Shown: positions 46,454-61,596 of the stretch, piece by piece | How the letters are laid out: the number at the start of each line of letters is the position of its first letter | Numbering within the stretch: the first letter of the stretch is position 1 | From: Paralvinella palmiformis | Lineage: Eukaryota > Annelida > Polychaeta > Terebellida > Alvinellidae | DNA: 64,000 bases | NCBI GenBank assembly: GCA_025642065.1 | Contig: JAODUP010000092.1 | Span: forward strand, 538,001 to 602,000 | Direction: 5' to 3' | Translations under genes and position numbers: made by a program | The notes under the pieces: model-generated | Told to the model about the DNA's origin: nothing | Databases searched by the model: none | What the model saw: only the letters and a program-made list of their open reading frames with translations

Positions 46454-49028
46454 TCTATGAAAAATACTACCACAGGGTATAAGTAAGCAGGTGAAGGGGT
46501 TTTCAATTTTAACCGTTTCCTTGTAATTATCATGAATGTGCATCAAGACTGGTTGTTTTGTTATACAAAAAGGTGATGGCTGCCACAACGTAGATTCCTT
46601 AAAGCTTTTGCAAATTCAATTATCTGCATTAATAGAATACACTATATGGACTTGACATTATTATCATCACATAATGTCATATCACCTTATGAATCCTGTT
46701 CATGCATCTAAGGCACATAAGATTATTAAAGCTGTCATTTGTCATAGAACATATCATAGGCTAAACAATCTTCCCACTTTTGCTGAAAAGCCTCTCTGCT
46801 GAAGCAGATGATGCTGATAAACACAAACAAGTCAGAGCAACCATAACCAGTGAGAGGTATTTCTAAGAATGGGACATCTGAAAGCTAAGTGGATCTGGCA
46901 AGACATTCAGATCAATACATTTACCATTTAAAAACCCCAGTATTCTAATGTATTTGAGAATATATTTTCAGTCAAATTATTTAAATAAAAATGGATATAC
47001 ATTTCCTCTGGAATGCTTACAAAGAGAAAGAGTCTGCCTACTTTCAAATACGAATACAAATGTATTTGGCCCGATATCTGCTGACTTTATTGGACGTCAA
47101 CAGTGTGGTGTGCTAGTTGTGTAGGGTCTTCTTGTCTGATCTTTCAAGTGATCGCTGGTTGATTCAGCTGTGATTAAGTACATAAATAAACGAGTTCAAT
47201 TAGTTCAGATTATGACATTAGGACAAGTCATCCATCCACACAACCGAAGAGAGAAATATATATTTGGATGGATGAAGGGCAGATGAAAACATGTTACGGT
47301 ACTTTATTCAGATCGGATTGTGTTTTCCGTATCATATCATCACTTCGGTTCAAATCGACAAACAAAGGTGTTCCGATGGTGCCACCGTTAGAGCACTCTG
47401 CTGTAAATCTCCAGGTTGCGAGTTCGGATCTGGCTCATTCCATTGTTTGTGGGGTATGTTTCCCTATGATGTCACCACTCGTCCATATGTCCCAGTTGTT
47501 AACAGTGCCAAAACTGAACAGCTCAACTCACATATACAAACAAATATCAGCTCTGTCAGTCACTAAATCAATAAATGCCATTTAGGGTGATCAGTTTTCG
47601 AAAGATTTCCCGGTGAAATCATTCATGTCTGAAACCTGTGAAGGAGGATAAAGTTGTGCTACTATTGTTGATTCACAGAATTGTCAATTAGATGGCTATA
47701 ATTTCATTTCTGAATAAAATCCTAGTCTTCATTATGAATATTAACCAGCTATGCTTTCATTGTATATAGTTATATTGCAAAAGTTAATAATTTTCTAAAT
47801 AATTTTAATACGTTTACTGTATTGCATGAGAGTAATCAGTTTCTAATAATTTAAAAAAAAACATTTTCCAAATCTGTTTCAGTTGGCACAGAAACGGAAT
47901 TTTCGGAGGTTGAAGCTGGTGCTGCCCTCTTGTTTAGTATCTTCAAGGACACTGAGACTGTAACAAAGGCTCATTCCCTGCACATACAGAGGATATTTGG
48001 ACCATTCCCTTCCAGTGCAGCGACAAAAGCCTGCAAGATCACCAACCACATTGTAAACATGCTTCCCGACAAAACATTGGAACTTCTCAACGTGAACAGT
48101 TCAGCAAATGAAGATGATCGGGCAGAATTTGGTGAAAACCTGCACTTTTCACAACGCAGAGTGGAACCACCGAGGGAGGACGAGTTGTCTTGGTTAGATT
48201 TTCCTAATGGAGATAATTCAGAGCCGCTGTTTAGTATGAAGTATGTGGAACCCCGTGGACAGAAAATCGAAGAGAGGGTATACGATAAAGGTTTTAATGC
48301 AAGTTGGTTAAAGGAACAGTTGGAGAAATGTTATGGCAAGGATCAAACGGAGATTGGTTTGTCAGTCACGGAACTCTGTACAACTGTGTTTGATTTGTTG
48401 GCATCAAATAAGACAAATGATGAACTTCAAAATTTGGTATGTAGCTTGTGGTTACTTCTGTCCGATTTTAATTAACTAATCCGCTAATCATCTTTCTTAG
48501 CTGATATTATTTAAGAGATATGTATTGTGTATTATGCCGGTGCATATTATCTGATGTAATTGATATCTGGCAGCAGATAAATAGCTTTGACACTACTGTC
48601 ACAGCATATTCTCATCATTATATCATCTTAAATGTGTGTGTTTGAGTCTGTGTGTCTATATATATGCGTGTGTGTGTGTATTCTATTACAAGGTGAAATT
48701 GTTATTCTCATTGTCACCACTGAGTGTTCAAGAAAGAATATTATATCACGTCACATGAAATCATATGAGCTGCAGGCCATTCTTAACACTTTTAATCCCT
48801 TTTTTTTGCCATATGATTTAGGTGACCTGCATCAAGGCTAAACAAGTAGAGAGTTATAAGCTACTCTGTTACTTTGTGTTAGCGCTTTAGGGTTATTTTA
48901 ATCCAATTACATAGAGCGCTATATAAAATCTTGTATTATTGTATGATGGTGCTATACAAAAAAGTTGTAGATATTGTTGTCTGTCATCATAATTTTATGT
49001 GTTTATTAATGTGTATTTGCGCACGCAC

Positions 49029-49069
<41 letters not shown>

Positions 49070-49927
49070 CAGAAAAAGTGTAACATTTTATTTATTCTCT
49101 TTACAGCTGTTTGATTTTCTTGGAATTAAAGGGCTAGACTTGATTCCCAAAATTCTCCAGAACAGGAAACAACTCATCTCGGTGGCTTTTGACTCTAAAA
49201 CATCGTACGTTCTAAGTGGTGAGTCAGCAAGTTGTTAGTGTAAATCGCATTAGAGTATTAATGATCATATCCTCATCGTAATGAACTCTTCAGATGAATT
49301 TATTATAATGCCATCTCTATTTGTTCATTGTTGTTAGTTTGTTGATCTCGTCATTCACAGTAACTTTGTGGTAAAGCGCTAAGCTTAAAACCTCCGGGTT
49401 CTAGTTTTGAAATCCATCAATTCATTACTGATCTTGCACATTATCATAGGCTCCCGAATCATTATGAGTGTCGAGAGTTGGTCAATTATTATTGATTATG
49501 GGGCCATAATGGACAGTCAGAAACCGTGAGCTCCTGTGGCCTTGTGGTTAAGCACCCGGCACTTGGTGCCGAGGGTCTCAGATTCGATCCCGGTAACAGG
49601 TCAAAACTTTTCCAGAGATTAATTTCTCGGCTCACATCATCGTGGGTGGCTGACCACGTTAAATGGTGCTGCCCCTGGGGATGTAAAACACTCTGGCAGT
49701 GACCACTCTCAGGGTATTTCGGCTCCATCTTTCTCTACTGCTCCCCTGTGAGTGGTGGTGGTGGGGGGGGGGGGTTCCTCAACCACTCCAACATAGAGGC
49801 TGTGTTGAATAAGCGACAGCCTGGGGATTGTCCCTGAACAACAAAACGTCAGACATAGACTCTGGTTTGTCCCTGAACAACACACACACACACACACACA
49901 CAACACAACACACACACACACACACAC

Positions 49928-49977
<50 letters not shown>

Positions 49978-52900
49978 CTCCAAATACAAAAGATATTTAA
50001 AAGTACATCCTAAACTTTGTAATGGGAAAGCCCATCATTCTTTTGAGAGGACTGATCACTTAAGGCAAATGCTTAATAATTGTTACAGTTAATATTTTAT
50101 CAAACATTTGTCAGAAACATAATTATTATTAGAGTTACAGTAATATGCAATTTGTGATAACCTTTATCATTGGCTGATTGTATTCTTCTACATGTTTTCC
50201 TGATGTGCCTTTAAATCTTTATTGCTTACCAACTCTAAATGTAAGCTTATACAGGGTTCCCACACATCCTGGAAAATAACAAATTAATTTTCCAGGTACT
50301 GGAAATGTCCTTGAATTTGAAAAAATCAGGAAATGTCCTTGAAAAACATATTGCCTGTGAACAATCCACTTAGAACAAATTTTTAAAATATTATGCCTGT
50401 AGAAGAAAACTTCAATTGTAGAAGAATAAGTGTACTGGTACATAGTTTTGATATGCCATGTTAGTTAAAATTTAAATAAAAATGAGTGTATCAGACAGGT
50501 GGGAGGGGTGAGGGGGAGGCTGTTCTATAAAAATGCCAATAATCAGTATTACATTGAATAAATATAATATGCTTTTTCCCACATATCTTGATTTATTACC
50601 TTTGATTCTCGTATACTTTATCCTGGAAAATACTAATTTTGTCCTGGAAATGTCCTGGAAAATAATATTTCCTTGCCTGTGAGAACCTTGTTATAACCTT
50701 TTATGTTTTTCTACTACTTTTAAATGTAGGTGGTGTGAAATCTGAAGAAGCGACAAGACCTCAGTTTGGTTGTCAGGTCACAGTACAGGTCTGTAGGAAG
50801 TCCTTGTTTTATTAAAGATGGTTCAGACCATTTCAGAAATGACATGGTATATTTTTTCCTCAATAATGCAGGGTTATAAGCTAAGACTTTCCAGTCATTA
50901 GCCCACAGGGCTAATGGACTGTGAAATTAACCCTTGTGAAGTTTCACTAGCCTGAAAGCTACTGAGTGAGCACAGCAATGTCTAAGTGTAGTGAGGGTAT
51001 AGTTGGGGGTAAATAGGTTGTGAAGTAGACAATCAGAGCGCTTCATACACATGCTGACAGGACAATTCATTTTGTGTGCTGGCATGACTCAGAAAATCAA
51101 TTGCGACCATTAATGGCACCAGCTTCTTCAATTAATCACAATATTCTGCGGCCTAATAACACACATATTCTACTAGTCCACAAGTATTTCTATTAGACCT
51201 GGGCTAATCGGCTAGTGCTTATTTTGAACCCTGGAATGCTGAAGGATTTTGTTTCTGGATCACCATTCAGTTTTCAAGTCAAATTTGATAATTTCTCAGT
51301 CCTGCACTTAATCTCACCCACAAAACTTTCATTTTTTGGGGGGTTCCTATCACATCCCTTGATGTATCAAAGTTTATCTTACAGACAGAACAAGAACGGT
51401 TGTTAAAGAAGCTACTGAGGAAGGGCGAGAAAAAAGATAAGAAGTTTGGCAGTGAAAATATTGAAGAAGAAACTTTTGGATTTAATCCAAAAGAATTACG
51501 AGCCCAAAGGTATGTCTTGTTAGAACTTTGTTATAGCTTAAGCATTTTGTACTTACCGTAATTCAATGCAAAGTGTACTTTCTGGTTTGAATGATTATTT
51601 GTCTAGGAAAAATTGATTTCTCTGCAAGTAAATCTTAATTATCTATCTCTAAAAATGTTCCACAGAGAAGCAGCATTGCTTGCAGCTTCAGGCACGCCTC
51701 TGTTTAGGGAAAGACGTACTTTAACAACACGAGAACGATATCCAAATGTCTATGACTGTTACGCTGAAGCCAAACAGGCGCCAGCTTTTGTTGGTGGAGC
51801 TAAGGTAGAACAAACCATCTATTACAGTGATTTGACTATGTCTTTTTCAGGTTATAGTTGTGTTAAATACAATGATGGTTATGAAAAGTTATTTTGAACT
51901 TAGCCTGGATCTGTATCGCATATTTTCTTATCTTAACATCTAACACTGGCAGAAATGCTCTTCGTGTAGTTCAGTTTACGTCTTTATAGATGGTGCTGCC
52001 AACTGGCTTTGAAAGAAAAGATAACAAGGTTTACGAAGAAGTGTCAATTCCGCCAACAGAGAAAGCTCCAGTCGAAGTTGGGAGAAAACTCATTAACATT
52101 TCAGAATTGGATGAGGTTTGTTGCTAATTTAGTAATATTTAAAAAAAAGATAATAGGTTTTTTTATTATAATTACTGCATGGAAACAATTAGAAGCAAAA
52201 TATTTGTGTAAACACTGACAGGATCCCATTTTAGTTCAAGCATAGTAATAGTTCGGATTTAATTGGTAAAATGTGTAACTGTATTTATACGAATTGTTAA
52301 TTATTGGACAGTGTATGCAGGTGTCAAACCCAGTTGTAATGTAAAAACCACATCATGAGTGGAAAAGTAATAATTTCAACATATTATTTTATGCGTTTGT
52401 TTTTAATTCTTCATACTGAGAAATTAGGGAATCTTTGTTCAGTTTGAGTTATTCCAGTTTTTATTCAGTTACATTGATAGATTGCAGTGTAATATTTTTT
52501 TTTTTTTGGGGGGGGCCTGTCGTAAATGATAAGGATTAATAGTTCTGATAGCGATAAAAAACATTCAAAACTTTTCATTGCAGGTTGCTCAGCTGGCATT
52601 CCAGAACACCAAGGCACTGAATAGAATCCAATCAATAGTGTTTGAAGCGGCCTACAAATCGAATGAAAATCTTCTGATATGCGCACCAACAGGTGCTGGA
52701 AAAACTAACATAGCTATGTTGTGCGTACTTCATGAGATCAAACAACATATGTCCGAAGGAGTGATCAGAAAAGATGAGTTTAAGGTAATTATGTTAATTT
52801 ACTAGAATCAAATATATTTGATCGATTACTGAATGTAGCATGCTGGTTCTAGGATTATATCAAAATTACTTTTTAAAGGGATTGCCCAACCCATGTACTG

Positions 52901-54078
52901 GGTGTACCACTGAGCTCGAATGTTTTCGAAGGATGTTAGCACTTAGAAGTTTGTAATTATTATTATTATTGTCACCAAATGTTGGAATGTAATATTTGTA
53001 TAATGTAGTTGCTAATAGAAATTATATGCCTTAATGAAGTAATATCATATTTATTGGAGTGTGTGTGAGTGGGGGGGGGGGGAATAAATAGGTACAGTAT
53101 TCTGTAATATTATCTCACAAATTAGCTTAACAGTATCTTGTGAGCTCAGGTGTTTACAATTAATTTTTCTACATCTATCCTTCAGGTTGTTTATGTGGCA
53201 CCAATGAAAGCTTTGGCTGCTGAGATGGTAGCTAACTTTGGTCAACGTTTACAGCATCTAGGCATCTTAGTTAAAGAGCTGACTGGAGATATGCAGCTTA
53301 CTAAAACAGAGATCAAGAATACACAGGTCTGATGTGTGTGTTTGTGTGTCTGTGTTTAAACATATTCACATGGACTATAAACATAAATAGTCCCTGAAGA
53401 TGTATTCTGGCATTCATAATAAATGATACTAAGAGAATTCTCTACATTTTACAGTATAGTTTTTAAAAAGTACCGTCTTAAAGCAGGTAGTCATTTGGAT
53501 ATGGTTCTTGCATGTTATTTGGACATAAACTATTTGATCATTCCTTAATAGTAACAGAACTGTTTAAATATTTGGAATAATGCATTATATGTATTTTTTT
53601 TCAGTTGTTACAACTTTTGAAGTTTTTTTAGGGATTGATACTATGTTATTTTACTGAATACATGTAGTATTATTGTAATTTGTTATATGTTTATGTTTTT
53701 GAAACTTATAGTGATATGTGTAAGTTTTGGGAGGTAGATTATAATTTAGTCTATTAAACATTCTGGTAATTCATCTGGAAGTCAAACAAGGTGAGATTGG
53801 GGTGGGGGGCGGCTGTTTACATGTCATATCACTGATTCTGGGATCATTGTTATAATTCTATATTCTAATAATGGCTTATTTTGCAATTCATTTGCTTGTT
53901 CAGAAGTAACTGTTAAGGATTTAGTAGTTTTTCATTATTATGTTTACATCATAGTGCTGATGGGTGCTTTTGATGTGCATCATTCAGAATGTTGAGTTAT
54001 GTATACATCGATAAAGCAAGACCAATTTTAAAAATAAATTTTTTCTGTCAGGCATAGTCATATTAAAAAAAACACAAA

Positions 54079-54114
<36 letters not shown>

Positions 54115-57100
54115 TTATGTTAATAGACAACAATTTATTGGATGGTTTTAAAATGTATTTAGTTAACGTTAATTTATGTAAGTCAAGATTTATTGGTGAC
54201 TGTGATAATAATATAATACACTCAAAGACAAATTGGTGATATCATCAGAACTATACATCTAGGTCTTAGACAGCAGCTAATTATTTGACAGATTGTCAAC
54301 AAAAATAAATTTCTCTTTCTGATAAAAGTTTAAGGTAATTAATCATTTACTCTTGTGTGTGTGTGCACATGCAATATATTTTATTCATACATTTCTAATC
54401 ATGTATTGGCATATTGCAGATGTTGGTGACTACACCTGAGAAATGGGATGTTGTAACAAGGAAGAGTACAGGCGACGTATCTCTGGCACAGATTGTGAAG
54501 CTGCTGATTATAGATGAAGTTCATCTTCTACACGACGACAGAGGAGCTGTCATAGAGAGTCTGGTGGCAAGAACACTAAGACAGGTTCATATGATCAATA
54601 TCTCCTTATCATAACACTTACATTCTATCAACTTATACAATGGTTAATTCTTCAAGTTGGTATGGAATTATAACATAGACAAAATGTTCTTGCTACAATT
54701 AAGGTAACACATTAATAACAAAAATTGTTGTTTCAATATGGAGGCAGACCTCTTTACAGTGTGATGCTTAGGGTGCCAACGGTCGGGAGCCATCACATTG
54801 TGACCACTTCATTATCATTCTCTGCTTTGATAAACTGACAAATAAACTATGTGATTCCTTAACACTTTCATGTCTGTCCTTATCGCTTATGTTGTACTTT
54901 GATGAAGCAAGTTTATTTAATATTATCGATTTTGGTTTTATTAAGGAAAATATATGAAATATAAAACAACAAACAGATTTTACTGCGAAAATAACTTCAC
55001 TATAGCGAGCCAAGATATTGCAGCTCCTTGTGTTGAATGCAAAACAACTATGCATTATGATTGCTTAAAACGTTTAAAATAGCAACTTAGGTGACCTGTT
55101 TATTACATTAATTAAGATGTTGGTAACTAAAATTATAAAAAATGATATTTACACACTCTGTATATTAATATGGTACCATATTTATTGATTCATAATTTTC
55201 TTTGACAATAAAATAAAAATGAATATGTTCATTAACTAGAAATGTTAACTTGATGCTATTTCAAGATGATTGCAACAATGGCCTTATTAGTAGCAATATT
55301 ATGCTTTTATGACTGTAAGTTGGAGACAACAATATCATGATTATTTTAAAGGATTTTACCTGAATTTGTTTACGATTTCATATTAATTGTTTTCAAATGG
55401 CTGTATTTCTATGGACATGGTTTCCATGCTTTGTTCCTTGATAAAGATGCTCTATTTAATTTAAATCTTTTTTCTAATAAGGTGTTAATTGTAAATATTA
55501 CTTTTAAGTAATACTGATAACAATGACGGCAGCACTAATCGGAATAATTTAGTTTTTATGCATCATGGATTTATTTTCTTTCCAATTTTTTCCCCCCCCC
55601 CCCGTACAGGTTGAGTCGTCACAGACTATGATTAGGATTGTTGGCCTGTCTGCTACACTGCCAAACTACACTGATGTAGCACAGTTCCTACACGTCAATC
55701 CTTACAAAGGTCTCTTTCTTCTTCGATGGTAGATTCAGACCTGTACCACTGGAACAGACATTTATTGGTGAGTACTCTGTGACTGGATAGCTATAATATA
55801 TGTGGTTAAAGATTTCGCTACAGATGCATATACGCTGGTGAAAATTATGCATCTCAGAGTAAAGAGTCGTCGTTATCTTCCATCCATTCCACTGATGCGT
55901 TACCTAGATGGTCTAATCTAGATTTTTTTAATTCTCTGTAACATTGCTTAGCCCAGACACATGCTAGGCATATGCATACATGTATCAATATGTGGAGGCA
56001 TGGAACATTTTATATTTAGATTAATGTATGTATAGTTGTATTTATATTTAGATTTATGGAGGTAGGTCTCAAGGGATGTTTAGATATGTTGATGCTCTGT
56101 ACCTGTTGCCTCTCTATATGCATCCTAAAACACGTATACACACACACACACACACATGCAAACACACACACATGCACACGCACAAACATGGTTACCCTCA
56201 ACTACCACTTTTGTTTCAATCTCCAACCAATATACCAAATCCAAGTTTATAAATTATTACAATGTTTAAACGTCACTACATCTTTGGATATTCTACCAAT
56301 CTGATAAAATATCTATTTCAATGTCTTTCCAGGTATAAAAGCGAACAACAGAATCCAACAAGTTCAGGATTTTAACACTGTTTGTTATGATAAAGTAGTT
56401 GCTCAAGTCAGACAAGGATATCAGGTAGGAAAATGGCTGCTTCCTATTGGACAGACTTATAATTAAATGAACCATAACTTTCGGTATTTAAAATATTTGA
56501 TTTTGTTTTGAAATGATGAAATCACCTTCTTTATTTTCACTAGGTATTAAAAGTAAGATATAGTTAGTATATACATTTATGTTTCCAAATTTTTGCTACA
56601 TTTTGGTCAATATGTCATCAAGTGTTCCGAAGGGTTGCGTTCTAATATTTCTTAAATAATGTCATATGTATTATTTTTGTCATTTCTGCGTCATTATTGC
56701 TGTATATTCTTTTTAAGCTCCAAATTTCGGCAAATTAGTTTCTTAACGGCATTTGAGAATTCAGTGGGCCTTAGATTTTCCTTCTAAATGGAAACAAATT
56801 GAGCATTCCCGTTCTTTAAGAAATCTGTTGTTACTATTATTTTTAGATGTTTTATTGTCAGCGAATCTCTGCAGTATACGGCCACTCTCCATGGTCAGGA
56901 CACTGTTTCCAGGTTCAACTTCGAGAAATACTATTTGTGCATCTTTGCAGGTGATGGTATTTGTCCATGCCAGAAATGAAACAGTTCGTACGGCCACGAC
57001 GCTCTGTGATATGGCTAAAAACAATGGCGACATAACCATGTTTCAACCCCAACAGTCGCCTAAATATGGAGAGGCCGAGAAACAGGTGATCTCCTTTTCT

Positions 57101-60100
57101 GATTTCTTATGATATATGATAAGCAGAAGAAAAATGAGTTATTGTCACAGTTTATGTTCTTTGCTTAATAATCGGACTTATATGTTATCTCTTCAATAAG
57201 ATCATGAGATCACGTAACAAGGAACTCCGTCAGTTGTTTCCGGATGGCTTTGCCATGCACCATGCTGGCATGTTAAGGCAGGATAGGAATCTGGTGGAAC
57301 GTTTCTTTGGTGCTGGCTTGATTCGCTGTATCGTGTGTACTGCCACACTGGCTTGGGGTGTTAACCTACCTGCTCATGCTGTGATCATCAAGGTAATTGA
57401 GTTGGTTTTTGTTTTCGCATAAATGAATGCTTGTGCACACACACACACACACACAGACAGAGACACACACAGAGTTAATTTCTTCAGAGAAATCTGCAAC
57501 AGAAAGGTGTTTAACTTACGAATTTCAATGTTTATTATGAAAAATCTATTGTACACAAAGTGAATTTTATTTTACCAGGGTACAAAGATTTATGATGCAA
57601 AGAAAGGAAGCTTTGTGGATCTAGGCATCCTGGATGTGATGCAGATCTTTGGACGCGCTGGACGACCCCAGTTTGATAAATTTGGTCATGGTACAATTTT
57701 AACAACACACAATTGCCTGTCGCATTATTTGGCTCTTCTGACAAGACAGAATCCCATCGAGTCACAGTTTATTGGCAGCCTTGCTGATAATCTGAATGCT
57801 GAGGTAAATATACTGACGTATTATTATTATGGAGAATGTTTGGTTCATGTGGCAAATGAAGATGAAACATGTTTTTGAGGTTTTGTAGTTTATTCGGTGT
57901 TGATCATAGATACCTGTTCAAAGATGGTAGGTTTTAGTTGTACTGTTACCATAGCAAGATTGGGAGGATTCACCATCTTACAAAAAACTTGGTACACTCA
58001 GGGATCTGCTTGGCCCAGTTGATAGTGTGATTAGCCACAATCCTCTAGCACCAAGGTTCCTATACCCGGCCAGGCTAAGTCTAAAGCTGTATCATCTATC
58101 TCTTTGCCTGATTACCATTGGAGGTCATTCAGCCCAATTAACATATCGTGTGCACAAAGGTGGCCATAAAACTGCAACATTTAATAGATAAAGCTAATGT
58201 TGTTTTAGTGGAATACCTAAAAACTGCTAGATATTTAGAGTTTGTCTGTTAAAGCTCTCAGAGAATATAGCATTCACTGATGTATGAATATTAATAATAA
58301 TATGTACCAGATTAAAATACTGGAGAAGGGGTTAGGAGATGTTGTTCCTGCTGTATCGGTACTGTTGTCAATGAACGTTGTTGAGATGCTTAAAGATTAC
58401 AGGTTTATTAATAGGTTTGTTATTTATGTGTTGGAATAACACATTACATAGACTAAATAACTTATAATAGTCTGTTATGAAAACCTTTCAGAATGCTTAA
58501 AAATGCAGACTGTCTGGGTGTACACTAATTGTCTCTGTCGACACTAATTAGATTTGTTTAATTATTAATCTTTAAAGTCTAATTTAATCATAATTTTAAA
58601 TATTATACAAAGAAGATCCCATATAATATTCAAGTTGGTTGTTTGACATATTCGTAGATCATGAGGACTTAATGAACCAGGAATTATTCACTTGTCGGAC
58701 ACCCTGACATCATCACATCCAACTCTTTTCTAAAGTGACTGATGATATCAGCTTCTTTGACTATAGAGAGTACCATCTTTATACAAACATAAATTATGTC
58801 TTTATGTAGCAGATTTATCCAGATGATGATGCTTTCTAGTCGGACTAATTGTTATAAAATACATGAAGTTTTAGATGTAGAACTGCATCCTGTTTGTCAG
58901 CAATATTTATATACATGTTGATAGACTGGGTTTGATAATCTGCATGACAGTAATCTCTTACAAACTTAAAATGGTGCTTTCCTGGTCTAAACTAGCAGCA
59001 CAGTTGGCAACAGATCTCAGCCATCTGAGTTCAAATCTTAGCACAGGCTTGTCTGAAGGGTGTTTCATCTTTCACTTTGTCTCATTACTTTTGGGTGTCA
59101 CTCAGCCCATTTAGCCTACCCTTGTGCACAAAGGTGGCCATAAAACATCTTGCAAATTTAAAGCCTATTTGTACACGGAGTAATTGATAACAATTAATTT
59201 TATCGTCAAGGATAAACAATATTTTAGATCACATTCTTCAAACATTATATCACTTTCTACTGATAATTTCCTGAAGCCTGTACTAACAATAGTTATATGA
59301 AACTGTGGCTGTGATGGACCAAAGATTGTTTTTATTGACGTTTGATCAGACACACACTTTGTGAGATTTTGTCTGTGCACCAACAACTTATTAATAAGTT
59401 TGTGATGTTGGGCAGCAGAGGTTTTACTAAATGATATACATAAAAGTGTTGTGGTAAATCTGCATCAGAGTCGGAACCTGACTTTGTTTAATATAGAATC
59501 ATTTACGATGGAGTAAAATGAACCATAGTTTTTTTTTTAGTACGCTGTATGTAGAATTCTTGTTATAAACTGTTTGGTTATTTATGATTTTTATATTAAG
59601 GGAGTTTATTTAAAATCCATAATTATGATGTTTCCATTCACTATTCTGTGGTCTTTTACTTATTTTCTTAAGTTTTGACAGCTATTTCCGGCAGAAAATC
59701 ACAATCCTGATTGATACATCCAGCTCATAAAATGGTATCAATTTTATTATATAGGTGGCTCTAGGTACTGTGACCAACGTTGAAGAAGGCGTCAGATGGC
59801 TTCAGTACACATACCTGTTTGTCAGGTTAAGGTGTAATCCACTTGTATATGGTATTACACAAAGTACACTGGAGGTTTGTACAGTCGAATTAAATTCAGA
59901 CAAAAAATTACTTCCTTTTTAATGCAACTTGTTTAAAAAAAATTAAATATCATTTATATAACTGGTGAAATTTTTTTTTTTAATCCTATCTCACAAATAC
60001 CTTGAGTAATTAGCAATTTTATTGTAATTTATTATCATTTAAAATGCTAGAAACATTTCTCATTTTTGGACTTAATAAAAAATCTGTTTAAGCGGTGGTG

Positions 60101-60613
60101 CTTAGAGTTTGTATTAAGTACATTTCGTACATTATTAGTAAACTTCTACTCTCACTTGAGCTGATTGCTCTTTAGGGTAGTGTGAAAATATCATGTTTCA
60201 TCTGTGTTATTATGTAAAAACATGCAGCATGATCCTATGCTGGAGGTGTTCAGGAAAGAATTGATAACAAAGTGTGGCCAAGCCCTAGATAAAGCTCGTA
60301 TGGTGCGTTTTGATGCGAGAAATGGATTCCTGTATTCGACCGATCTTGGCCGAATTGCAAGCCACTTCTATATAAAATATGACACAATAGAGGTAACACA
60401 TGGTTTCTTATGATCCTATATTAATCCTTTATATTAATCCTTTATTTGTAATGTGTATCACACTCTGTTGGCGAAATGAAGTGTTGGAGTCGGAACGCGA
60501 AACACGATTTTGTCGGATTAAAGAGTAATTTATAATGGAGCTAAATCTGTCAAAGGAAATAATGTGTCGGAAGGTGGATTTGTCAATAACATACTGATTA
60601 ATATTCATATATA

Positions 60614-60659
<46 letters not shown>

Positions 60660-61534
60660 AATATTCTTGATATAATCAGTGTTTAAACATGTCATAGTAT
60701 TTTTCTCTATATTTAGGTCATCAATCAGATGTTCCAGAATGTTATGAGTGAAGACAAAGTTCTGGAGATGGTTTCCAAAGCTCAGGAGTTTGAGCAGATC
60801 AAGGTAATGTCAACATCTCTCATCACATGTTTTATGTCAGATTGTTAGTGAATTTTGTCATTGAAGAATCTGTTGAATGAGACTCGTATAGGTTCAGTTA
60901 AAGGAGTCATGATATTAATTGCCGAAATGGGAGTTATTTTTCTTGGCTGGCTACCTCAAATAATGGAGATGCACATGGTCTGAAATTTACTGCTTCGTCA
61001 AAGGACTAACTCTAAATCAATTTAGAAATTATAATATATTGCATATTCAATGGAGATTACCTAGCCAGTTATCTAGCTAGAGAAAAACCTCCTATTATAA
61101 TGCCAAGGCTGCAATACGAACCTCCGATGTCCAGCATATCATGACAGTGGGCAAGGAGTCGAATAGAGTGTGATAAAGCCATGGTTTTTAAATGGTAAGA
61201 ACACAGATTACAAAAATTGTGTGATCTAGTCCAGATTCAGAGTTCCCGTTATATGGGTCGAGTCTTGGTTACAGAATCTGTGAGGGAGCTTCTGTGTTAA
61301 AAACTAAATAAAAAGCAGCTAAGTTTCTTGTATGAAGCTTTGAAGCTCATTTCTTTCTATACAAGCATGCACAAATGTTTTGTTCTTCAGGTTGGCAAAT
61401 GAAGTGTTGGAGTCGGAATGCGAAACACGATTTTGTCGGATTAAAGAGTAATTTATAATGGAGCTAAATCTGTCAAAGGCACAATGTCTCAGAAGGTGGA
61501 TTTGTCTGATAAACGATTCGGATTAATGGACTGA

Positions 61535-61596
<62 letters not shown>

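Noticed and set aside
47268..47585. Overlapping plus-strand frames of 91-105 codons in ASCC3 intron 1
   Set aside because: They cross a SINE-D copy and lack family similarity or splice context.
49709..49972. Cys/Val-rich minus-strand frames over CA repeats
   Set aside because: They translate a (CA)n microsatellite; the same applies to frames at 10031-10298, 40528-40734 and 41473-41661.
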